A stretch of 64,000 nt of DNA from positions 1 through 64,000 of the forward strand of contig DATNQD010000063.1 of the NCBI GenBank assembly GCA_036702865.1. The letters run 5' to 3'. This document shows positions 16,766 to 26,145 of this stretch, piece after piece; the first letter of the stretch is position 1; every line of letters starts with the position of its first letter. This stretch comes from Trichocoleus sp. (GTDB lineage Bacteria > Cyanobacteriota > Cyanobacteriia > Elainellales > Elainellaceae). The notes beneath the pieces are model-generated. The model did not search any database. It worked only from the letters and a program-made list of their open reading frames with translations, and was not told where the DNA came from. A program made the position numbers and the translations under genes.

Positions 16766-17185
16766 ATGAAACTGACATATCGTGGTGTTACTTACGACTA
16801 CAATCCTCCCCAAGTGGAGTATGGCGATCGAGCAGCAGTCGGCAAATATCGGGGCGTTGATATCCGGTTCCGCAACATCCAAAAAGCACCAGTGCTTCAG
16901 CCCACGCTTGATCTAATTTATCGCGGCGCTGCCCATACAGTTAATCCGGCTCCCGTGCCTGAGACTGCAAAAGCACCTGCATTGTCTGTGTCCGATCGGG
17001 CAAGAGTTTTGATGATGGATCATCATCGCTCTGTGAAGCGGCGTCAGCAAGCAATGCTCGCTCGAACAGATGCTCAAGTCGGGTTAGATGCTAAAGCGGC
17101 ATCAAGCTTCTGGAACCACATTCAAGGCACAACACATCCTTCGTTTAACGACAGCTACGATCGGAGCCATGCTGCCCTGAGCTAA
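16766..17185 (+). CDS. DUF4278 protein under glutamine-riboswitch control
   Basis: The 139-residue protein begins with the DUF4278 signature 'MKLTYRGVTYDYNPP' and contains a second partial copy 'LIYRGAAHTVNP' (about 50-61), so it looks like two small repeats followed by a basic, helix-rich tail ('MMDHHRSVKRRQQAMLARTDAQ'). A good ribosome site AAGAGG precedes the ATG. The glutamine aptamer upstream means expression should follow intracellular glutamine, linking this otherwise uncharacterised family to nitrogen status. A strong terminator follows. It is convergent with agrE, an arginine-catabolic nitrogen gene. Confidence 0.8.
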   Translation: MKLTYRGVTYDYNPPQVEYGDRAAVGKYRGVDIRFRNIQKAPVLQPTLDLIYRGAAHTVNPAPVPETAKAPALSVSDRARVLMMDHHRSVKRRQQAMLARTDAQVGLDAKAASSFWNHIQGTTHPSFNDSYDRSHAALS

Positions 17186-17228
17186 GCCTTTGAATCCTCA
17201 AGTTTGTCTCTAGTTAGCTGATTAAACG

Positions 17229-17252
17229 CACCCCTTCGTGGGGTGTTTTTTG
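17229..17252 (+). terminator. Rho-independent terminator of the DUF4278 gene
   Basis: A perfect CACCCC-TTCG-TGGGGTG hairpin (UUCG tetraloop) is followed by six T. A second inverted repeat GGTAGCC/...AGCTACC at 17264-17289, nearer agrE, has no T-run. Confidence 0.9.
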
Positions 17253-17299
17253 TTGGCGCTAGGGTAGCCTCTTTTTCTGGAAGCTACCCAATCCGCTAA

Positions 17300-19429
17300 T
17301 TAGGACGTTCTTGCCAGTTGATAAGGACTGGTCAACCGATCGAGCTGCTGCACCATCAGGCTCAAGAACAAACCGACATCAGTAACAACGCCGACTGACT
17401 CAACCGAACCTCGATCGCTCAGTTTCGTTACAACTGCCGGGTTGATATCGACGCAAACCATCTTCACGCCTGCGGGGGTCATGTTGCCTGTGCCGATCGA
17501 ATGCAGCATGGAGGAGAGCATCAAGATCAGGTCAGCCCCTTTGATCAGTTCAGCATATTCTTGCTGAGCGCGGATCAAGTCCATTTGGGTATCCGGCAGA
17601 GGACCATCATCGCGGATTGAGCCTGCCAGCGCAAAGGGGACGTTCTGCTTAACGCACTCGTAGAAGATGCCGTTTGTTAGAATGCCTTGCTCGACTGCTT
17701 CAGGGATGCTGCCTGCTCGGCGAATCGTGTTGATGGCTTTCAGGTGATGGCGATGCCCGCCCCGAACTGAAACGCCTCGCTTCATGTCCATTCCCAGGGA
17801 TGTGCCCATCATGGACTGCTCAATGTCATGCACTGCGATCGCATTGCCGCCCAGAAGTGCCTGAACATAGCCTTCGCGGATCAGGTGTGCCAGGTGTTCG
17901 CCGCCGCCAGTATGGATGACAACAGGGCCTGCAACCACAACGACTTTGCCGCCCTGGTCACGAATTTTGCGAAGTTCCCAGGCGATTTGTTCGACTACCA
18001 GTTCTACCCGCCGTTCGCTAGAAACGCCAGACCCCATAAAGCTGAATTCTTCCGGCTTCGTTTGGTTGCTCCGTTGCTCACGGGATTCGGTCTTGCGGAT
18101 TGTGCGAATTCCATCAACGCCAACAATTACCTTGTCGTCAACTTTGAGGTCGCGCAGCAGTTTGCATTCAGCAGCGATGCCAGTTGGAGTTTGACTAACA
18201 ACGATCGCCCCATCCATGCGCTGATTCTCGACTTTGACCCATTCACAGTTGACGCGAACTTCAGTCGGATAAATCGTGGTGACATAGAAATCATCGGGAG
18301 CAACACCATCTTTGGTCACAACTTCCAATGGGTTATCGCACACTTCTTGGGGACGCGGCACTGCCCCAATGTCGATCACTTGCGTCATGATGTTCTCCAT
18401 CACGTCATGATCAGGAGCGGTGACCTTAATTTCAGCCGTTGAGGTGCTTTGCCGCTGTTCTCCTAAGCAGAAATTTAAGACTTGGAAGCTGCCGCCTGCC
18501 TCAACGATCGCATCTAATGCTCGGTTGATAATGCCAGAATCGAGCAAATGTCCTTGCAGTTGAACCACCCGGCTCTCGATCGCAGCAACAGCATGATGTA
18601 ATGGCTGAACCGATTCGGTGACGCGTAACGTGAGACATTTTGCCGCTCCGCCTGCCTTGAGGAATTCAGTGAGCGGGGTTTCGAGTACCTGGAACCCAGC
18701 AGATGCCAATCGCTGCTTCAGTTCATCGCTGGCTTTGTTCATGATGACGAGGCGATCGATGTTCACCGCATTACAGGCAAAATTGACGGCATCAGGTTCG
18801 CTCACGGCAATTCGCTTCGACTCTGGCACTCGCATTTCAATCATGCGGTTAGAGTAGGAATCAAACGCAGGTGGATAGTAGAGTAAGTAGCCATCGAGCA
18901 GCGGACAGAAACAGGTATCAAGGTGATAAAATCGCTCATCCATCAAGCGCAAAGACAGCACTTCAATGTCCAGCCACTTTGCTAAATAAGGATGGGAATC
19001 AAGTTCTGAGCGGAAGCCATAGCCTGCCCAAAGCCAACGTCCTTCTCGATCGAGCAAAGCATCGCCTGCACCTTCAAAAGGCAAATCTTTTGGTAGCACA
19101 TGAACGGTAAAGCCCTGATCCTCAAACCACTGCTGGAAATAAGGCTCTTCACCCTGCCGCTCCTTGTGATAGAAACGACTCAAAACCACCGTATTTTCTA
19201 GGACTAAGCCAGCGTTTGCGGTAAATACGAGGTCGGGAACACCTTTTTGCGGTGTGATTAAATCAACCAGTGCATGTTCCTTTATGATGTGATACAGTCC
19301 TTCCCACTGCTCCACCGCCCGATCGCGCGAAGACTTGTGAATGTTTCCTTCCATCCAGGGGTTAATCACATAGTCCACATCATAATGATCGGGGGCGCAC
19401 ATCAGAAACCGAATCGGTGAGGTACTCAT
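17300..19429 (-). CDS. agrE: Arginine dihydrolase / ornithine cyclodeaminase-like bifunctional enzyme (AgrE/ArgZ)
   Basis: AgrE (Anabaena) or ArgZ (Synechocystis) removes the guanidinium group of arginine, giving ornithine, CO2 and two ammonia; in AgrE the C-terminal LOR/SDH domain then produces proline. The frame is open from 19501, but homology starts at the ATG at 19429 (MSTSPIRFLMCAPDHYDVDY), giving 709 residues. The guanidine-modifying domain (1-285) keeps the catalytic Cys265 in GGAAKCLTL and the 'FYHLDTCFCPL' histidine. A linker and the DUF6917-like middle domain lead to the Rossmann-type C-terminal domain ('GKVVVVAGPVVIHTGGG'). Together they mobilise nitrogen from arginine and cyanophycin. 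Confidence 0.93.
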   Translation of the reverse strand: MSTSPIRFLMCAPDHYDVDYVINPWMEGNIHKSSRDRAVEQWEGLYHIIKEHALVDLITPQKGVPDLVFTANAGLVLENTVVLSRFYHKERQGEEPYFQQWFEDQGFTVHVLPKDLPFEGAGDALLDREGRWLWAGYGFRSELDSHPYLAKWLDIEVLSLRLMDERFYHLDTCFCPLLDGYLLYYPPAFDSYSNRMIEMRVPESKRIAVSEPDAVNFACNAVNIDRLVIMNKASDELKQRLASAGFQVLETPLTEFLKAGGAAKCLTLRVTESVQPLHHAVAAIESRVVQLQGHLLDSGIINRALDAIVEAGGSFQVLNFCLGEQRQSTSTAEIKVTAPDHDVMENIMTQVIDIGAVPRPQEVCDNPLEVVTKDGVAPDDFYVTTIYPTEVRVNCEWVKVENQRMDGAIVVSQTPTGIAAECKLLRDLKVDDKVIVGVDGIRTIRKTESREQRSNQTKPEEFSFMGSGVSSERRVELVVEQIAWELRKIRDQGGKVVVVAGPVVIHTGGGEHLAHLIREGYVQALLGGNAIAVHDIEQSMMGTSLGMDMKRGVSVRGGHRHHLKAINTIRRAGSIPEAVEQGILTNGIFYECVKQNVPFALAGSIRDDGPLPDTQMDLIRAQQEYAELIKGADLILMLSSMLHSIGTGNMTPAGVKMVCVDINPAVVTKLSDRGSVESVGVVTDVGLFLSLMVQQLDRLTSPYQLARTS

Positions 19430-19666
19430 AATAAACCTGTAGCGTTGTGTGTGATGGATGCAGCAAAACCTGTGCAACCTTGGCTTTAGCCCAAAGGTCA
19501 ACGATGATACTGAAAATCTGACGATTCAAATTGTGTCCAAACGAACAGCTTGAGAAACTGTTAGAAAAAGCCAACTTTTTATCTTGGCATAAGATTCGCG
19601 TCTAGTGCTTTAAGTTTTGCAGTCCATCCTTCCCTTCAATCCTAATCAATTCTTGTTGCATTGCTC

Positions 19667-20512
19667 ATGACTCTTTGGCAAGCTGATTTGTACCGTCGTC
19701 CGCTTCAAGATGAGGCAGGCAATTCTTTGTGGGAACTGGTTGTTTGTGATGTCGATCGCGCGTTCACTGCCACTGCATTTTGTCCTCAATCACAGGTTGA
19801 TTCTGCCTGGATTACGCAACAGCTCCAGCAATGGATTGAGACATCTAGCAAGCCCGATCGTCTGCAAGTATTTCGCCCCCAGGCTGCTAGTCTATTGGCT
19901 TCTGCTTGTGAACCGCTGGGTATTAAAGTGGAGCCAACTCGTCGGACTGCGGTACTAAAGCAATATTTACAGCAAAGAGCTAAAGAATATCCGCAACTGC
20001 CAAACTACAACAACCAGCCTTATGAGCCTGTCAAGCTCGACAAACCTGCTCCCTTACCGCTGTCAGAAAGCCTCTGGGGAGATCAATGGCGTTTTGCCTC
20101 GATCGCCGCTGCTGATTTGATTTCTGCCTTTGAGCATCGCCCCATTCCGATTCGAGAAATCCCCGATTTTCTATTACCAATTAACCTACAAATTCCTTCC
20201 ACAACGCCAATTCCTGGTGTGATTATTGACGGCGGTAAAAAGTCAATGCAGTTGGCAAAATGGCTGCAGCGATCGCGCCCGGTTTCGCTGAACTATATTC
20301 CTGGTCAACCCGATGGTTTGATTCTGGAAGCTGGATTGGTCGAACGATGGGTGCTGACGACGTTTGAGGATAGTGATGTGATTACGGCTGCGCGATTGTT
20401 TCGAGAACGGCAAATAGCGGCAAAAGGTCTACATTTTTTGTTAGTACAACCCGACGATTCAGGAATGACCTACAGCGGATTTTGGCTGCTGCAAAACGAA
20501 GTAGATAGATAA
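19667..20512 (+). CDS. Tab2/Atab2-family RNA-binding protein
   Basis: The protein (281 residues from the ATG at 19667; a TTG two codons earlier is less likely) begins 'MTLWQADLYRRPL' and contains the conserved 'LWELVVCD', 'QVFRPQ', 'ALASACEPLGIKVEPTRRT'-like and 'WGDQWRFASI' blocks of the Tab2/DUF1092 family. In Chlamydomonas and Arabidopsis, Tab2/Atab2 bind psaB mRNA and activate photosystem I translation; cyanobacterial homologues are assumed to have a related RNA role. The gene is divergent from agrE across a 237-bp gap and is followed by the CapA-like gene. Confidence 0.85.
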   Translation: MTLWQADLYRRPLQDEAGNSLWELVVCDVDRAFTATAFCPQSQVDSAWITQQLQQWIETSSKPDRLQVFRPQAASLLASACEPLGIKVEPTRRTAVLKQYLQQRAKEYPQLPNYNNQPYEPVKLDKPAPLPLSESLWGDQWRFASIAAADLISAFEHRPIPIREIPDFLLPINLQIPSTTPIPGVIIDGGKKSMQLAKWLQRSRPVSLNYIPGQPDGLILEAGLVERWVLTTFEDSDVITAARLFRERQIAAKGLHFLLVQPDDSGMTYSGFWLLQNEVDR

Positions 20513-20603
20513 AATTTGAATTTTTCGCCAGATGTAGCTTTACTATTTTGCTTTGTCTCTAGAATTAGAGCCATCTATCTCTTGCTTCAGTGAGATTTGA
20601 ACT

Positions 20604-22358
20604 GTGAACTATCAAGATAGGTTAGTTCAGGCTAGACAAGGGAACGCTGCTGCCATTGCTACACTGCTGCAACAAGCCCTCGCAACGAGAGGTATCCAGG
20701 TTCGGGCAATCTGCCAAGATAAGCGTTTGCACGTTTTGCTGGAGGCGGATCAAGTCCCCGATCGCCAAATTTATACTCGTGCTGTTTATGCTGCTCTGCT
20801 GTGCTTAGGAGCGCAGAACGTTTATTCAGTTCGGATTTATGGACGAGAAACCCATGCGTCTCAACCGACCTGGACGCAAAGCTTTACGGTGAAACAATTG
20901 GTTTTGCCCGCCTTACTGCAGCCCCCGATCGTAGAGAAGCCCCCGATCATAGAGAAGCAATCTGTTGAGAAGCAATCAAAATCTCCAGTTGTCAGTCAAC
21001 CTGCAAAGAGCAAGCCTACAATAAACCGATCGCGTCAGGCAAAATTGCGGCGGAGACCAAAGCTGAAAACGCCTGCATTTGTTTCATCACAGCCCTTATC
21101 CTCCAAAGCTAACGATTATCGATCGGGCTTACCGTTTTTGCTAATTGTTGGTGCGAGTCTGGGAATCGGGCTGGGTGCGAATGCTCTCTTAAACGGACGC
21201 GAAACCGGAAATCCTGCAGCCACCGCAAAACTGACGATCCCCGAAACCCCTGCCCCGATCGCACCTTCACCTATTGCTGCCCCTAACCCCCAATCTGAAC
21301 TGCCGATCGCTCCCCCTGCGGCTCAAACTCAACAAACCATCACTATCAAAGCAGTCGGAGATCTGATCCCAGGGAGTAATGCGACAGGCAGCCCTTTACC
21401 CGCTGATGTAGGAGAAGCCTTAGCAGGCGAGAAACAGCTTTTGTTCGGCAATATCAAGGCTTTCTTAGGCGAAGCCGATATCACCTTTGGCAACTTTGAA
21501 AGCACGCTGACTGATTATCCTTACTCCGCGAAAGATACAAGTCAGAATATGACCTTTGCCTTCCGCACACCCCCAGTTTATGCCCAGATGTTGAAGGACG
21601 TGGGCTTTGATGTGTTGAGTGTGGCAAACAATCACTCAATGGATTTTGGTGAGCAGGGGTTTGAAGACACGATCGCCAACATCAACCAAACGGGCATGAA
21701 AGCGGTGGGCAAAAAGGGGCAGATCCTCTATCTGGAGGTGAACCAGGTGCCGATCGCCTTTATTGGCTTTAGCTATCTCGACTATCACAATTCCATCAAC
21801 GACCTGGAATCTGCTGCTGCTCTGGTGCAGGAAGCCAAACAGAAAGCAAAAATTGTCGTCATTTCTGTTCATGCCGGAGCCGAAGGCAGCGACCAAACCC
21901 ATGTGAGCAACCAAACCGAATACTTTTATGGCGAGAATCGGGGCAATCTCGTTCAGTTTGCTCGTTTCGTGATCGATCAGGGTGCATCGCTGGTGCTGGG
22001 GCATGGTCCGCATGTTCCGAGAGCCGTCGAACTCTATCAGGGTAAGCTAATTGCCTATTCGCTCGGTAACTTTATGGGTTATGGCACCCTTTCCACTGAG
22101 GGCGCGTTAGGCTACTCGCTGATTCTGCAAGCCCAGTTGGATACCCAAGGTGGTTTTGTTGGAGGCAGAGTTTTGCCTGTCGCATTAGACCGAAACGGCA
22201 TCCCTTATTTGGACGACTATTTTCAGAGCGTCATTCTGGTTCGCAATATGACCCAAAACAACTTTCCCCAAACTCCGCTGGCGATCGATGATATGGGCTA
22301 TATTGTCCGCACTGATCAGCAGCAGGTTTTCCCTGGTGGTTCTCCTCCTGATCCCTAA
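20604..22358 (+). CDS. CapA-like metallophosphoesterase fused to a cyanobacterial N-terminal domain
   Basis: The start is GTG at 20604. Residues 1-95 ('QARQGNAAAIATLL...VYSVRIYGRE') form a small cytosolic module seen on many cyanobacterial proteins. A Pro/Lys-rich linker (about 105-165) with an 18-bp tandem repeat (PPI.EK) and a transmembrane helix (about 173-195) follow. The periplasmic CapA domain (about 250-560) shows 'GDLIPGSN', 'GNFESTL', 'VANNHSMDFGEQG', 'SVHAGAE' and 'VLGHGPHVPR', the metal-ligand motifs of this calcineurin-like fold. CapA proteins act in poly-gamma-glutamate or other envelope polymer metabolism. No capB/capC neighbours exist, so the substrate is open. It is convergent with mrdA, with seven bases between the stops. 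Confidence 0.85.
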   Translation: MNYQDRLVQARQGNAAAIATLLQQALATRGIQVRAICQDKRLHVLLEADQVPDRQIYTRAVYAALLCLGAQNVYSVRIYGRETHASQPTWTQSFTVKQLVLPALLQPPIVEKPPIIEKQSVEKQSKSPVVSQPAKSKPTINRSRQAKLRRRPKLKTPAFVSSQPLSSKANDYRSGLPFLLIVGASLGIGLGANALLNGRETGNPAATAKLTIPETPAPIAPSPIAAPNPQSELPIAPPAAQTQQTITIKAVGDLIPGSNATGSPLPADVGEALAGEKQLLFGNIKAFLGEADITFGNFESTLTDYPYSAKDTSQNMTFAFRTPPVYAQMLKDVGFDVLSVANNHSMDFGEQGFEDTIANINQTGMKAVGKKGQILYLEVNQVPIAFIGFSYLDYHNSINDLESAAALVQEAKQKAKIVVISVHAGAEGSDQTHVSNQTEYFYGENRGNLVQFARFVIDQGASLVLGHGPHVPRAVELYQGKLIAYSLGNFMGYGTLSTEGALGYSLILQAQLDTQGGFVGGRVLPVALDRNGIPYLDDYFQSVILVRNMTQNNFPQTPLAIDDMGYIVRTDQQQVFPGGSPPDP

Positions 22359-22365
22359 TCCCCCC

Positions 22366-24189
22366 TTAATCTGTCCGTACTGCTGCTGGCTGAGCTGCCT
22401 CTTTCACTGGAGTTCCGTTGAAATAAGTCTCTAGTACCTGACGTACCATTGGAGCTGCAACTGAACCCCCGCCTCCCCCAGAATTTTCGCCAAACGACAC
22501 AACGACAATTTCGGGCTTACTAGCAGGTGCATAGGCTCCAAACCAAGTATGAGACGGGCGTGGAGGATCTTCTGCTGTTCCACTTTTTCCAGCAACCGGA
22601 GGCAGCGTCGATACATTTAAGGCTGTGCCTGTGCCGCTTGTAATCACCTGACGCAATCCAGCCTCTAGAGTTTCTATGGTTTCTGGACGCATTTTGAGGG
22701 ACTCCCGCCAGCGTTCAACTTGGTTATCCATCAGCAAGTGTGGCTTGACCCGATAGCCTCCATTCGCTGCAACGGCAAACATGACAGCAACCTGAAGCGG
22801 CGAGGTTTGGATATAGCCCTGCCCGATCGACATGTTCACTGTATCGCCCACATACCAGGGTTCTTTGAGTTCTTTCTCTTTCCAGGGTGGATCAGGAACC
22901 AGTCCTGCCGCTTCTTCAGCCGCGATCTCGATTCCCGTTTTTTGTCCGAATCCAAAGCGACGCATCCACTGAACCAGAGGTTCTTCACCCATACCAAGGG
23001 CAGTTTGATAGAAAAAGGTGTCGCTACTCCATGCCATCGCCCCCGGAAAATCGAGTGGACCAAAGCCTGCCCGATTCCAGTCCCAAAACTGAATGCCGCC
23101 CACCTCAACATAGGGATAAGTGGGTAAGACCGTGCCAATTGGAAACTTACCCGACTCGATCGCCGCTGTCGTCGTCACAATCTTGAAGGTACTGGCAGGC
23201 GGATAGCCTTGAAGTGCTCGATTCACAAATGGAAATTCCAGGCTCTGAAGCTGCTTCCACTGAGCATCCGTAATATAGGTTGAGAACAAATTGGGGTCAA
23301 ATGCTGGACGACTCACCATTGCCAACACTGCCCCATTGCGGGGATCGATGGCCACAATTGACCCTTTGCGATCGCCTAATGCTCGCTCTGCAGCACGCTG
23401 AAGATCCAGATCAATGGTTAGCTGTACGTCGTTTCCGGCTCTGGCAGGCTTTTCACCTAAAACTCGTAAGACTCGCCCAATTCCATCAACCTCAACCTGT
23501 TGCCCACCCCATTCGCCGCGTAACTGCTGCTCAAATGCCGACTCAACCCCCATCTGCCCGATCACATCACCCAGACGATAGCCCTCTCCCTGCTTTGCTT
23601 TCAGGTCTGCATCGCTCATTTCACCCGTATAGCCTAAGACGTGGGCAGCCAGGTCTCCATAAGGGTAGTTGCGAACGGCTTCTGCATTAACCTGCACGCC
23701 CTTAAGTGCCTGACTATACTCGGCTAACGCAGTAACCTGTGCTGGGCTGAGACCTCGCGCAATCCGCACCAGCACCGGAGACTCATAGCCCGCTTGCTTC
23801 AGGCGGCTTTCGATCGTCTTTTGCGGAATGTTCAGAATTCTGGCGAGATGGGGGAGAATCCTTGTCCACTCTTCTTTTGAGTTCGAGATGGGCCAGAGAA
23901 ACACCGCATAAGATAAGCGATTTCCAGCAAGAATTTTGCCACGTCGATCGAGAACTTTACCGCGTTCGGGCTGGCGTGGAATCAGTCGAATCCGGTTAGT
24001 GTCGGCAAGTTGACGGTTCCGATCACCCTGAAATAGCTGTAAGTAAGCTAAACGGCTGCCAATTCCGCCCAAAAGCAGCAAGCTAATGACGAGCATCACC
24101 AGCAGAGATTGATATTGCCGCCCAACGGTTCGCGCATTGTTTCGCTGATGAGAAGACTGAGAAAGCGGTGAGGGTTGTGATAAAGCCAT
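22366..24189 (-). CDS. mrdA: Penicillin-binding protein 2 (peptidoglycan transpeptidase)
   Basis: This class B PBP cross-links peptidoglycan in lateral growth with RodA. The 607 residues comprise a cytosolic N-terminus, one helix (about 28-52), the dimerisation/pedestal domain beginning 'RGKVLDRRGKILAGN', and a transpeptidase domain with the active-site STFK (Ser333), SSD in place of the usual SxN, and KSGT near residue 530. All motifs are intact. The SSD variant is normal for PBP2. No mreBCD or rodA is adjacent. It ends seven bases from the CapA-like gene on the other strand. Confidence 0.92.
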   Translation of the reverse strand: MALSQPSPLSQSSHQRNNARTVGRQYQSLLVMLVISLLLLGGIGSRLAYLQLFQGDRNRQLADTNRIRLIPRQPERGKVLDRRGKILAGNRLSYAVFLWPISNSKEEWTRILPHLARILNIPQKTIESRLKQAGYESPVLVRIARGLSPAQVTALAEYSQALKGVQVNAEAVRNYPYGDLAAHVLGYTGEMSDADLKAKQGEGYRLGDVIGQMGVESAFEQQLRGEWGGQQVEVDGIGRVLRVLGEKPARAGNDVQLTIDLDLQRAAERALGDRKGSIVAIDPRNGAVLAMVSRPAFDPNLFSTYITDAQWKQLQSLEFPFVNRALQGYPPASTFKIVTTTAAIESGKFPIGTVLPTYPYVEVGGIQFWDWNRAGFGPLDFPGAMAWSSDTFFYQTALGMGEEPLVQWMRRFGFGQKTGIEIAAEEAAGLVPDPPWKEKELKEPWYVGDTVNMSIGQGYIQTSPLQVAVMFAVAANGGYRVKPHLLMDNQVERWRESLKMRPETIETLEAGLRQVITSGTGTALNVSTLPPVAGKSGTAEDPPRPSHTWFGAYAPASKPEIVVVSFGENSGGGGGSVAAPMVRQVLETYFNGTPVKEAAQPAAVRTD

Positions 24190-24868
24190 AGACGAGATTG
24201 AATTCTACTGAATCAGCAGGAAACGGAAAAGATGGCAAGCCACGATCGAAGACAATCAAGTCGATCGCTTCATCAGTATTATCGTTTGTCTTACTTGGAT
24301 TCTTTTAAGATGCGGGATATCCAACGAACGAATACAGGCGAATACAGGTTGAATGCTGCCCCAGTCGAGATTTGTGATTCATTTAACATGATTCATTCAA
24401 CTCGACAAATGAGTAAGTGGGTTGAATCAAGGTGTTCAAATCTAGGTTGAACCACTCCCCGCTACCCTCTGATTAAGAAGCTAAAGATAGAGGAATCATG
24501 TGAATTTCAAAACTCACCCATTTCAGTCAGTAAAGGGTGCTTGGTTATTTTACCCGATCGATCGCAGATTTGCTTGCTTTGAATTATCAGTAATATTCCT
24601 CGGTTCCCGGTACGATTTCACACCCGCAATACCCAATTTATACTTTTTGTACCTAAGCTCTGTTTCTCCGATCGAGTGATTTTGAGAAAAATCAAAGTAG
24701 CTTGCTAAAAAATTGTCTTAAATTTGTCCAGCAGAGCAGCAATGAATTTTGGGTGCTGGGGTATGCTAGGGGGGACAAGCCACCCAGGTTGAGGGGTTGT
24801 TCTGCTTGATCCGCTTGTGAATGTTATCTAGGACACAAGCCGATGGAACGCAAGGAAACTGACAAACT
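24190..24868. other. Long intergenic region upstream of potA
   Basis: 679 bases between the divergent mrdA and potA. The left part contains a 10-bp tandem repeat (CGAATACAGG at about 24329-24348) and degenerate GTTGAA/GTTCAA elements; the right part (24740-24840) is G-rich, with 'GGGGGGACAAGCCACCC' able to fold. I found no coding signal and no riboswitch consensus I can name. Promoters for both genes, and a long potA leader, probably lie here. Confidence 0.4.
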
Positions 24869-25996
24869 ATGTCTCAGACTGCTGTAAAAGACCAGAATGC
24901 CTCTGAAACCAACACAAAGCTAGACGTAGAACTCCGCAAAGTCTTTAAAGTATTCGAGGGTGAAACTGCAGTCCGAGGCATCGATCTGGACATTCGGCAG
25001 GGCGAGTTTTTTAGTATTTTGGGTCCATCAGGCTGTGGTAAAACCACGACACTGCGATTAGTTGCTGGCTTTGAAGAACCGACAGGCGGAGAGATCCTGA
25101 TTCGGGGTGAATCCATGACTCATGTACCACCCTACAAACGACCTGTTAATACAGTTTTTCAGAGCTACGCCTTGTTCAATCACATGACCGTTTGGGACAA
25201 TGTTGCCTTTGGCTTGCGAATCAAGCGAAACCGGGCTTCAGAGGTGCATCAACGAGTAACAGACGTGCTGCGCTTGGTGAAGATGGAGTCTTTTGCCCGA
25301 CGCTACCCAGCTCAACTTTCAGGGGGACAACAGCAAAGAGTTGCTTTGGCAAGAGCACTGGTCAATCGTCCAACTGTCGTGCTGCTTGATGAACCCCTTG
25401 GCGCCTTGGATCTCAAGCTGCGTAAGGAAATGCAGATGGAACTCTCCAACCTGCATCAAGATCTGGGGGTGACGTTTGTGATGGTGACGCATGACCAGGA
25501 AGAAGCGCTGAGCCTGTCCGATCGCATTGCAGTGATGAACAACGGCAGGATTGAGCAAATTGGTTCTCCCAGCGAAATTTATGAACTGCCTCAGACCCCA
25601 TTTGTCGCAGACTTTATTGGCGACACGAATTTGTTTCAAGCGAGAGTCGAAGCGGTTTATGCCTCCTCCTTGCAAGTCGTGACAGACAAAGGCTTAAAAC
25701 TTCTGGTCAAGCCGCAAGCAGGCTGGCATACCTCCCCTCCCACCGAAGTTGTTGTGAGTGTCCGCCCTGAAAAGATTCATGTTGGTCCGGTAGAACGGAG
25801 TGATCAGGTCAACTCATTTGAGGGCAAGCTAAAAAATGTCATGTATCTAGGAACGCACGTTCACTATGTTGTAGAACTGACCACGGGCGATCGACTGACA
25901 GTTTTACAGCCCAATCGGGCAGAGAGCCTGTTAGATCTACATTGTTCTGTCCAGGTCTGCTGGTCTGCCTCTGATTGTCTAGCCCTATCTTCTTAA
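24869..25996 (+). CDS. potA: Spermidine/putrescine ABC importer ATPase PotA
   Basis: This ATPase of the PotABCD polyamine importer has 375 residues, Walker A GPSGCGKT, signature LSGGQQQR, Walker B VVLLDEP, H-loop 'MVTHDQEEA' and a C-terminal TOBE-type regulatory domain (about 285-370). 'LGALDLKLRKEMQ' is the Pot/Ugp-type D-loop. The site AAGGAAA lies upstream of the ATG. It is first in the order potA-potD-potB-potC. The last ~10 residues (WSASDCLALSS) are shorter than in E. coli, with no other anomaly. Confidence 0.93.
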   Translation: MSQTAVKDQNASETNTKLDVELRKVFKVFEGETAVRGIDLDIRQGEFFSILGPSGCGKTTTLRLVAGFEEPTGGEILIRGESMTHVPPYKRPVNTVFQSYALFNHMTVWDNVAFGLRIKRNRASEVHQRVTDVLRLVKMESFARRYPAQLSGGQQQRVALARALVNRPTVVLLDEPLGALDLKLRKEMQMELSNLHQDLGVTFVMVTHDQEEALSLSDRIAVMNNGRIEQIGSPSEIYELPQTPFVADFIGDTNLFQARVEAVYASSLQVVTDKGLKLLVKPQAGWHTSPPTEVVVSVRPEKIHVGPVERSDQVNSFEGKLKNVMYLGTHVHYVVELTTGDRLTVLQPNRAESLLDLHCSVQVCWSASDCLALSS

Positions 25997-26145
25997 GTTT
26001 CTTCAGCAAGTTTATTCTTGGTTTAGAGGGAGCAGAGCGCCATGATCCTGGCACATTGAACGAAAATCAGCCCTGAGCCCCTGACTTGTTAAGGGATTCG
26101 CTTATGCTAATTCCTGTACGATTTTCCATGCAGTAGGAGAGAGCT

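Noticed and set aside
17828-18442. 204-codon open frame antisense to agrE
   Set aside because: It lies wholly inside a strongly conserved gene on the other strand, and has no ribosome site or recognisable domain; it is a shadow of codon bias.
24740-24868. Riboswitch-like G-rich leader upstream of potA
   Set aside because: I compared it from memory with guanidine-I, glycine and other leader motifs and found no matching conserved blocks. Foldability alone is not evidence.
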